A DNA stretch of 7,558 nucleotides from Nitrosomonadaceae bacterium (GTDB lineage: Bacteria; Pseudomonadota; Gammaproteobacteria; Burkholderiales; Nitrosomonadaceae). The stretch covers positions 1 to 7,558 of the forward strand of contig CAKKRO010000116.1 of NCBI GenBank assembly GCA_919902625.1, written 5' to 3'. The translations under genes were made by a program, and so were the position numbers. This document shows positions 1 through 5,630 of this stretch, piece by piece. Every line of letters begins with the position of its first letter. Position 1 is the stretch's first letter. The notes under the pieces are model-generated. The model worked only from the letters and a program-made list of their open reading frames with translations, ran no database searches and was not told where the DNA came from.

Positions 1-32
1 GCACAGATCAATCGTGATATGCCCATAAAAAT

Positions 33-137
33 TAATGGACAGCAAATCTGGCCGCAACCGTAAGCTACTGAATCAGATACTCCTTGCGGCTCGCCGCAAA
101 GACAGAATCCGGCCAGCGATCGCAAGCTCGCCGGATT
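33..137 (+). promoter_or_regulatory. Structured leader with alternative hairpins, possibly a compact cobalamin-type riboswitch
   Basis: This lies 100 nt upstream of the first operon gene. Short boxes in order resemble the cobalamin riboswitch core: CGCAACCGTAA (53-63; family CGCAACTGTAA), GCTACTG (64-70; family GCCACTG) and AGACAGAAT followed by CCGGCC (100-114; family CAGGA-x-ACC-x-GCC). Exclusive pairings are visible. Positions 84-90 can pair with 51-57 or with 93-99, because GCCGCAA occurs twice. A long-range stem 48-54/110-116 (7 bp) competes with the terminator-like hairpin 106-113/130-137. The element is much shorter than the usual cobalamin riboswitch of about 200 nt, and a kissing-loop partner was not identified. 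The competing folds are visible in the sequence; the ligand is a guess. It could instead be an unknown leader or the 3' end of a transcript from outside the window. Confidence 0.4.
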
Positions 138-140
138 TTG
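106..140 (+). terminator. Terminator-like hairpin in the operon leader
   Basis: An 8-bp GC-rich stem (AATCCGGC, 106-113, with GCCGGATT, 130-137) is extended inside by AGC/GCT across a C/C mismatch and is followed by a short T run. Its left arm overlaps the 3' strand of the long-range stem 48-54/110-116, so the two cannot form together. It may be an intrinsic terminator used for attenuation. The T run is only four long, so termination may be weak. It could also end a transcript that starts before the window. Confidence 0.4.
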
Positions 141-234
141 TTTATAGAGGTGCGACATTTTGCCACATTGCTTTTATCTGTTTGAAAAGGATAATGAGGT
201 TCTGTTGCTTTGGCGCTGCGGCGCTATTATTGCG

Positions 235-239
235 AGGAG
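235..239 (+). promoter_or_regulatory. Ribosome binding site deciding the first gene's start
   Basis: AGGAG stands just before three consecutive ATG codons at 242, 245 and 248. Spacings are 2, 5 and 8 nt, so 245 or 248 is the likely start. The open frame upstream, back to 35, has no comparable site and runs through the structured leader. Confidence 0.7.
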
Positions 240-244
240 AAATG

Positions 245-709
245 ATGATGCAATCCAGATTCCTGAAAAAATTATCGATCAGCATTTGCATGGTGATGTG
301 CATGTCGGGTTATGCAACGATCGGCAGCGCACATAGTGGTAGTGCCACCATGGATCCCGAAGGCATATCCAGGACTTTTACAGGTCTTGCCTTTATTACC
401 TGTTTTGACGATGGCAATGGTGAACCGCATCATCTAATAGCTAGAATCAGAGACAATTCTCCACCCGTTTCAGGCTTGTTGACTAATCTTCAGCTTTATA
501 AAGGCGATCAGGCTGTGAGTATTAGCGATACGATTTCTGGCGATGCTGATTTCAGCCCCTTTGTTACATTGCACGGTGGGCCGGGCGTTTATTGGCTGAT
601 TGTCAATAAAACTAACAAGGGCGCGAGATCATTCGATATCGACTGGCACTGCAATACGATAACAGATGTGCATACCGGAACCGATATTGGGGTTGCTCAG
701 TTTGAATGA
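245..709 (+). CDS. Small exported protein of unknown function with two conserved-looking cysteines
   Basis: About 154 residues. The start is chosen by the AGGAG at 235-239; 242 and 248 are equally in frame. Numbered from the ATG at 242, residues 1-30 are a Sec signal peptide: basic RFLKK, a hydrophobic Met/Cys-rich core, then a likely cut after GSA-30. This would leave His31 as the mature N-terminus. The mature part looks beta-rich, with Cys54 (ITCFDD) and Cys137 (DWHCN) able to form a disulfide, and a glycine-rich GGPGVYW stretch near 112-118 typical of a beta-sandwich turn. No catalytic motif is recognised. I have an impression of similar small secreted proteins in nitrifiers and methanotrophs, but cannot name the family. 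It lies 41 nt before the thioredoxin gene with no terminator between, so it is probably the operon's first gene. A periplasmic or secreted location is inferred. Confidence 0.75.
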   Translation: MMQSRFLKKLSISICMVMCMSGYATIGSAHSGSATMDPEGISRTFTGLAFITCFDDGNGEPHHLIARIRDNSPPVSGLLTNLQLYKGDQAVSISDTISGDADFSPFVTLHGGPGVYWLIVNKTNKGARSFDIDWHCNTITDVHTGTDIGVAQFE

Positions 710-750
710 TTTTTAGAATGAACAGACATCGATAGAGAGTTGATTACATC

Positions 751-1275
751 ATGATAAAACAACAAATATCCTTCCTGACAGGGTCGATCATATTCGCATT
801 GCTTGCCATTTTCTCTACCTCTTCCTTGATGGCGGCGCAGCAGATGAACAAACCGTCACCGGATTGCGCTTTTACTACTTTGGATGGGGCGCCCATTCAA
901 GGCTTGCACGCCTTTCAGGGTGAGGTCGTTTATGTTGATTTCTGGGCTTCATGGTGTCCGCCCTGTGTAAAATCTTTTCCGTTTCTGAACCAGTTGGAGC
1001 ATGAATTCAAGGCACAAGGGCTGCGCGTCATCGGTGTCAATCTGGATGAAAAAAAAGCAGATGCGCAGGAATTCCTGGATAAAAACCCGGTTGAGTTTGA
1101 TATTGTTGCGGATCAAACAAAACAATGCGCCAAAGATTTTGAAGTCATTGCCATGCCTTCGTCTTATCTGATAGACCGGCAAGGAAATATTCGTTATGTT
1201 CATCAGGGATTCCGCCAGGGAGAAACGGACAAATTGCGCTTGATGGTTGAGCAATTTTTAACGGAGAAACCATAA
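751..1275 (+). CDS. TlpA/ResA-like periplasmic thioredoxin-family protein
   Basis: This 174-residue protein has an N-terminal hydrophobic segment (about 8-29) ending in LMAA, which is either a cleaved signal peptide or an anchor. A complete thioredoxin fold follows: VVYVDFWASWCPPC at 59-72 with redox cysteines C69 and C72, the cis-proline loop at M135-P136, and a conserved IDRQGNIRY strand near 141-149. WCPPC is typical of the TlpA/ResA/CcmG group of periplasmic thiol reductases, which usually reduce cysteines of partner proteins. Two further cysteines, C39 and C126, lie outside the active site. A GAGAG-type site (about 734-739) precedes the ATG. Cytochrome maturation genes, the usual company of CcmG, are absent. 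The adjacent DUF4266 protein ends in a Cys-Gly-Cys tail, so that lipoprotein or the barrel may be the substrate; this is inferred. Length is normal for the family. Confidence 0.92.
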   Translation: MIKQQISFLTGSIIFALLAIFSTSSLMAAQQMNKPSPDCAFTTLDGAPIQGLHAFQGEVVYVDFWASWCPPCVKSFPFLNQLEHEFKAQGLRVIGVNLDEKKADAQEFLDKNPVEFDIVADQTKQCAKDFEVIAMPSSYLIDRQGNIRYVHQGFRQGETDKLRLMVEQFLTEKP

Positions 1276-1322
1276 TCATCATGTCGTATTCAATATGAGA
1301 ATGATGCTTGAATGAAGTTCCT

Positions 1323-1550
1323 ATGCGGATAAGAAAAATTATTACCGGTATTTTTATGCTGACACTGAGTATTGGATTGTCAGGTTGTGTCAGTGTGGCA
1401 GCCTGGGAACGTGGAAATTTGGCAAAACCTCAAATGGCACTGGATCCACATCCATTGCAAAGCACGGTACGAATGCATAACTATGGCAGCCGGGAAGCTG
1501 CTGCCAGTACTCATTCCGCTGAGGGCGGTGGTGGATGCGGTTGTTACTAA
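1323..1550 (+). CDS. DUF4266 family lipoprotein with Gly/Cys C-terminal tail
   Basis: This is a 75-residue lipoprotein precursor. Basic MRIRK is followed by a hydrophobic segment and the lipobox L19-S20-G21-C22, so Cys22 would be lipidated after cleavage. The mature part starts with a DUF4266-like block (W-E-R-G-N-L-A-K-P-x-M, then D-P-H-P-L) and ends in GGGGCGCY, a Gly-rich tail with two cysteines, which is how members of this family typically end. A TTG at 1308 would add five residues, but the ATG at 1323 with GAAG a few bases upstream gives a cleaner signal peptide. The function of DUF4266 is unknown. It usually sits beside DUF3570 genes, as here (17 nt gap), and follows a thioredoxin. The tail cysteines could be a thiol pair served by that thioredoxin or a metal ligand. 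Family assignment is confident; role is inferred. Confidence 0.88.
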   Translation: MRIRKIITGIFMLTLSIGLSGCVSVAAWERGNLAKPQMALDPHPLQSTVRMHNYGSREAAASTHSAEGGGGCGCY

Positions 1551-1567
1551 GCTAGTTCCGGCAGATA

Positions 1568-4351
1568 GTGGTTAATAATAAGAAGGGATCGCACAGGGGT
1601 GACAGTTCTCACCTTATTGTCGATTCTTGTCAGTCATATCCAATAAAGATAACATCTGTTTCAACTCTTGCTTGCGCAACATTTTCTGAATCATCCACAA
1701 CAACCAGCAAGGCATTACAAGCGCTGACATCGGCGGCTTTAGTTCTTCCCGGTTTATTGCTGACACCTGCTCATGCATCGGATGCCGATCGGATCAATTT
1801 TCAATTTAGCCGTTATCAGGAAGGGAAACGGGATTTATTCGGTGTTCCCAATAATTTAAAACCCATTACTGCGGATGTCTTGCATGGCAGCGGCATTTTT
1901 TCTCTCACTGATCGTACTAAATTCAACTTCAGCTACACGCAGGATACTTGGTCCGGAGCAACACCGATTACCATATCGCCATTGGCCGCCAACGGCAATC
2001 GCCCGATTCTCGGTAATACAGCCACAGGGATAACAACAGTCGGTGCTTCGCCGATCATCAATAATAGTCAGGTTCTGTTGGATCGGGATTTAAATCCGCT
2101 CCGGCAGGATTCGCAGAATCATCAATTGATGAACAAAGATCCCCGCTCGGTGATGGTGCTTTCCTCGGCATCTCCGGAAACGCGTAACCAGGCCAATTTT
2201 GGCCTGAGCCGGGAATGGAATGAAGCGGCTTTGAATGTCAGTGGCGGTTTCTCAAGAGAAAGGGACTATAAATCAAACTTTGGCAATGTGAGCGGGCGCC
2301 TGGACTTTAATCAAAAATTGACCAGTGTCAAATTCGGTTCAGGGTATACCAGCAGTAATATCAGCGCTATTCTGGATCATGATGCTTCGCCTTATATCAC
2401 CAAAACTGCATTTTCACGGCAAATAGAAAGCCGTGGAGGCTCGGAAATATTGCAGGGTAACCGGCATGACTGGACAGGCAATTTGGGTTTGACGCAAGTT
2501 CTGACCAAGAATGCTTTGCTCGAGGCCAATATCGGTTATACCCATAGCAATGGCTATATGGAGAACCCGTACAAGGTCATGACGGTGATCTTTGTCGATC
2601 CGGCTGTTTTGAACAATAACCAGACCACTCCGATTACCGGGGATATGCGTGCGCTCCTCGAACAACGGCCCAATGTTCGTAATCAAGTAGCCATCAACAC
2701 CAAGTATATTCAGTATGTCAGTGCATTCGATGCGGCATTGCATCTGGGATACCGGTTATCAACGGATGATTGGGGCATCAATACGCATACATTCGATGCG
2801 AACTGGGTGCAGCCGATTGGCAGCGGATGGACGCTGACTCCCCGTATTCGTTATTACTCTCAGGATGCTGCCGGTTTCTATAACCCCTATTTATTTTCTC
2901 AACAGACCTATCGAAGGAATGAAGTCGATAGTTTAGGGCGGCAGATCTGGATTGATGCAAAAAACCCCAATATCCAATATGTTCGTGACTCGAGTTTTAA
3001 TCTGATTGACCAGAACGGGAATCTGGTTAATGAGGCTTTGTTGAATGTGCAGCCTAAAACAGCTTCATTTGATGCCGGAAAATTACCTGAGAATTTTTCC
3101 AGCGATCACCGTTTGGCCGGTTTCGGAGCTTTAAGCGGCGGGGTTACATTGAACAAAATGATTATGAAAGGTGTCGCGCTGGAAGCGGGTTTTGAATACT
3201 ATACGCGTGCCAGTTCAATGCAATTGGGCAGTGGCGGGCGTAACGGTTTTGCCGATTTTGATTATTATGTGGCGAATGCGGCGCTGAAACTTGACTTGGA
3301 ATCAACCAATCTGTCGATGCCTGGCAGAAATCTTTCCCAGCATCAAGATTCACCGACTCATCATCAACACAAGGCTCCACCGGCGGGCATTATGTTTGGC
3401 CATATGCTCGATAAGCCAGGAGATTTTATGGTGGGTTACCGGTTTATGCATAGCTGGACGAACGGAAACATGATGCATGGCGCGCATAAAGTGAACGATC
3501 AGACGATTGTTGATCAAGGATGTAGCGATACTACCTTATGCCGATTTACTCCAACTTACATGAACATGAGAATGCATATGCTCGATATCATGTATGCACC
3601 CGCCAAATGGTGGAACATCATGTTGATGCCCACATTCATGGACATGGATATGAATCTGCGTACATTGGCCGGACGTCCGGCCCCTGTGCCTGGCGTGCAT
3701 GAGCACCAGGGTATTGCCGGCCATGAAACGGGTGCTGTAGGGGATACCATGATTTCATCACTCGTTAAACTGATTGATATTCCCGGTCACCGTGTCCACA
3801 TGAGTCTGGGACTCAGCGCGCCAACCGGGAAGGTGGATTTGCAGTTGCGACGGCTATTTCAGATTGATGGTGGATTGATTCATTTTGGCATGCAACTGGG
3901 GAGCGGTACTTGGGATTTTATGCCGAATCTGACTTATGCAGGGGAATACAATCGATGGTCCTGGGGTGCACAGGTTAATGGCATCAAGCGTATGGAAAAC
4001 CAAAATAAATCAGGTTATCGGTTGGGTGATGTTTTTCAGGCGACAACCTGGGGCGGCTATGATTTGACTCGATGGCTAACTGCTTCAGTGCGTGGCGCTT
4101 ATACCGTACAAGGAGCGATACATCGTGACTTTAACTCATTTAATGCGCGGATTGGCCCCATGGATTTTCCGGCCAATTATGGGGGGCAATTTTGGGATAT
4201 CGGGTTAGGACTAAATGCCATAATTCCTGGTGGCCGGCTTGCAGGTAATCGTTTCAGTTTCGAATGGGTACAACCGGTTAGGAATGACTTTAATGGATTC
4301 CAGCTTGAACGTAAGGGGGCACTGTCAGCAACCTGGAGTTATCGATTTTAA
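1568..4351 (+). CDS. DUF3570 outer-membrane barrel fused to a Met/His-rich second barrel
   Basis: This 927-residue protein appears to be two barrels in series. Residues 47-70 form a signal peptide (hydrophobic core ALVLPGLLL, cut near AHA-70). Residues 74-576 match DUF3570: QFSRYQEGKR near 79-88, many amphipathic strands, and a closing FADFDYYVANAALKL. The motif D126-T-W-S-G-A-T132 resembles the FMN attachment sites of ApbE substrates. A His-rich linker (about 588-602) leads to a second domain (603-927), a Met-rich barrel with C652/C658 and alternating methionines at 665-675 and 685-695, ending in aromatic WSYRF as outer-membrane barrels do. The GTG start is the only usual in-frame start between the upstream stop (1553-1555) and the signal peptide, but it has no clear ribosome site and adds about 45 non-signal residues. 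Translational coupling to the gene 17 nt upstream is likely. DUF3570 identity is confident; metal handling and flavinylation are inferred. Confidence 0.88.
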   Translation: MVNNKKGSHRGDSSHLIVDSCQSYPIKITSVSTLACATFSESSTTTSKALQALTSAALVLPGLLLTPAHASDADRINFQFSRYQEGKRDLFGVPNNLKPITADVLHGSGIFSLTDRTKFNFSYTQDTWSGATPITISPLAANGNRPILGNTATGITTVGASPIINNSQVLLDRDLNPLRQDSQNHQLMNKDPRSVMVLSSASPETRNQANFGLSREWNEAALNVSGGFSRERDYKSNFGNVSGRLDFNQKLTSVKFGSGYTSSNISAILDHDASPYITKTAFSRQIESRGGSEILQGNRHDWTGNLGLTQVLTKNALLEANIGYTHSNGYMENPYKVMTVIFVDPAVLNNNQTTPITGDMRALLEQRPNVRNQVAINTKYIQYVSAFDAALHLGYRLSTDDWGINTHTFDANWVQPIGSGWTLTPRIRYYSQDAAGFYNPYLFSQQTYRRNEVDSLGRQIWIDAKNPNIQYVRDSSFNLIDQNGNLVNEALLNVQPKTASFDAGKLPENFSSDHRLAGFGALSGGVTLNKMIMKGVALEAGFEYYTRASSMQLGSGGRNGFADFDYYVANAALKLDLESTNLSMPGRNLSQHQDSPTHHQHKAPPAGIMFGHMLDKPGDFMVGYRFMHSWTNGNMMHGAHKVNDQTIVDQGCSDTTLCRFTPTYMNMRMHMLDIMYAPAKWWNIMLMPTFMDMDMNLRTLAGRPAPVPGVHEHQGIAGHETGAVGDTMISSLVKLIDIPGHRVHMSLGLSAPTGKVDLQLRRLFQIDGGLIHFGMQLGSGTWDFMPNLTYAGEYNRWSWGAQVNGIKRMENQNKSGYRLGDVFQATTWGGYDLTRWLTASVRGAYTVQGAIHRDFNSFNARIGPMDFPANYGGQFWDIGLGLNAIIPGGRLAGNRFSFEWVQPVRNDFNGFQLERKGALSATWSYRF

Positions 4352-4422
4352 GTAAGGACAGGTTTTGTTTTTCCATGACTCCTATAATTTGTTGAAAATA
4401 TTTCTGTCATTAGCAAAATATC

Positions 4423-5355
4423 GTGACTCGCCTAAATTATTACCACTATGACTTTAAAGCAATGGGCTCACCCTGCTCGATCCAGCTTTATGCCAGCAGT
4501 GCAAAGAAAGCAAAGCGTGCGGCCAAGATTGCCATGGATGATGTTTATCGTCTGGAAGCAAACTATTCTCGCTATCGTGCAGACAGTTTTTTATCCGAAA
4601 TTAATCGTACAGCAGCACGAGGCGGCTCCATAACCGTTGATGATGAAACTGCCGGGTTGCTGGATTACGCAGCCACTTGTTATCAACAAAGTGATGGTTT
4701 ATTTGATATCACTTCGGGAATTCTGCGCCGGGTCTGGGATTTTAAATCTGGAAGCATACCGGCCCAGGAAACAATTCAAGCACTGATCACAAAGATTGGG
4801 TGGTATAAATTAAACTGGCAGCGTCCCATCCTGACATTTACCATTCCTGGAATGGAAATTGATTTTGGTGGGGTGGTCAAGGAATATGCCGTTGATCGTG
4901 CCGCATCGTTATGCCGGGAGGCTGGAATTCGCCATGGAATCGTTAATCTGGGAGGGGATATCAAAATCATTGGCCCTCATCATGATGGCAGTCCCTGGCG
5001 AATAGCGATACGTCATCCACGTCGATCCGATGGTGTGTTACAGACGCTATTGCTTTATTCTGGTGCTCTTGCAAGTAGCGGGGATTACGAGCGGTGTATC
5101 ACAGTTAACGGAGTTCGCTACGGTCATGTATTGAATCCAAAAACCGGTTGGCCAGTCAGCTACATGGCGGCGGTGAGTGTGGTTGGTGAATTTTGTGTCG
5201 TTGCGGGTAGTGCATCAACCATTGGTATGCTCAAGGAAGAACAGGGACCCGATTGGCTGGATGAACTCGGTTTGCCCCATCTATGGGTCAATGTGCAGGG
5301 TGTTATCGGTGGGTCATTAATGGAGTCAGCCGCTAATAAAAACTTTCTGACATAA
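4423..5355 (+). CDS. apbE: ApbE-family FAD:protein FMN transferase
   Basis: This 310-residue enzyme belongs to the family that moves FMN from FAD to a Thr or Ser of a target protein. Family motifs appear in order: FKAMGSPCSIQLYA (11-24), YSRYRADSFLSEIN (48-61), SDGLFDIT (90-97), DFGGVVKEYAVD (147-158), HGIVNLGGD (171-179), ASSGDYER (217-224) and GHVLNPKTG (234-242). The metal-site segment, usually A-D-A-x-S-T, reads A261-G-S-A-S-T266, so the usual Asp is replaced by Gly. No signal peptide or lipobox is present, and the frame is closed by a TAG 12 nt before the GTG start, so a cytoplasmic protein is predicted, unlike many exported ApbE proteins. The next ATG lies inside the conserved AMGS motif, so GTG is preferred despite a weak ribosome site. 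It lies 71 nt after the barrel gene with no terminator, which suggests cotranscription. Its likeliest target is the SGAT motif of that barrel. Confidence 0.92.
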   Translation: MTRLNYYHYDFKAMGSPCSIQLYASSAKKAKRAAKIAMDDVYRLEANYSRYRADSFLSEINRTAARGGSITVDDETAGLLDYAATCYQQSDGLFDITSGILRRVWDFKSGSIPAQETIQALITKIGWYKLNWQRPILTFTIPGMEIDFGGVVKEYAVDRAASLCREAGIRHGIVNLGGDIKIIGPHHDGSPWRIAIRHPRRSDGVLQTLLLYSGALASSGDYERCITVNGVRYGHVLNPKTGWPVSYMAAVSVVGEFCVVAGSASTIGMLKEEQGPDWLDELGLPHLWVNVQGVIGGSLMESAANKNFLT

Positions 5356-5380
5356 AATCACACACAATATTTTTTAAATG

Positions 5381-5404
5381 TTATCCTTAGTTACGTAAGG
5401 GTAA
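5381..5404 (+). terminator. Possible terminator of the five-gene operon
   Basis: TTATCCTTA (5381-5389) and TAAGGGTAA (5396-5404) form a 9-bp stem with one G-T pair and a 6-nt loop, followed by the T-rich ATGTTTTATTT. It lies 25 nt after the apbE stop. A second TTATCCTTA at 5414-5422 can pair with the same right arm, giving an alternative hairpin. The stem is AT-rich, so efficiency is uncertain. Confidence 0.5.
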
Positions 5405-5563
5405 ATGTTTTATTTATCCTTATGCTCTTCAGAAATCATATCCTACTAATTTAGAAAATTAAGTTCTTTAAACACATAATTTTCTGAAAGCATATTTTCT
5501 CTCTGCGGAACTGCATTTAATTCCAAATAAAGATCGTAAGCTAGGCATGTGGCTTGTGACTGA

Positions 5564-5592
5564 TTGAGTTTCAATGTGACATTGAATATGTC
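5564..5592 (+). promoter_or_regulatory. Possible promoter with a palindromic operator as its spacer
   Basis: TTCAATGT-G-ACATTGAA (5570-5586) is a perfect 17-bp palindrome around a central G. It exactly fills the 17 bp between TTGAGT (5564-5569, 4 of 6 to the -35 consensus) and TATGTC (5587-5592, 3 of 6 to the -10 consensus). The palindrome is certain; the promoter is weak and inferred. It would drive the acidic lipoprotein gene starting at 5631, and a dimeric regulator could bind it. Confidence 0.35.
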
Positions 5593-5630
5593 CATAAACA
5601 ATATTTGATATTAATACAAAGGAGATTTTC

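Larger units (their letters stand above)
5356..5630. other. AT-rich gene-free spacer with several dyads
   Basis: These 275 bases between apbE and the acidic lipoprotein gene hold no convincing reading frame. They contain a terminator-like hairpin with an alternative partner (5381-5422), an AT-rich dyad with 12-bp arms including one G-T pair (5450-5461 with 5477-5488, 15-nt loop), a perfect 8+1+8 palindrome (5570-5586), and the ribosome site AAAGGAG (5618-5624) of the next gene. Confidence 0.7.

Noticed and set aside
33..137. Cyclic-di-GMP type I riboswitch in the leader
   Set aside because: CCGCAAAG and GCCGGATT superficially recall parts of that aptamer, but the 5' half and the order of conserved blocks do not fit; the cobalamin-like boxes match better.
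147..175. Sigma-54 promoter before the first gene
   Set aside because: A GG...GC pair is visible but the spacing is 11 instead of 10 bases, and the flanking bases fit poorly.
35..241. Upstream in-frame extension of the first protein
   Set aside because: The extension runs through the structured leader, lacks a ribosome site and would bury the signal peptide; AGGAG before the ATG triplet gives a better start.
949..1254. Minus-strand frame inside the thioredoxin gene
   Set aside because: Shadow of a clearly conserved thioredoxin; the translated product shows no domain.
1372..1575. Overlapping + strand frame inside the DUF4266 gene
   Set aside because: Out-of-frame shadow of the lipoprotein gene; no signal peptide or domain.
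3536..3750. His/Met-rich minus-strand frames inside the barrel gene
   Set aside because: Their His/Met bias is the antisense echo of ATG/CAT-rich codons in the Met-rich domain, not an independent gene.
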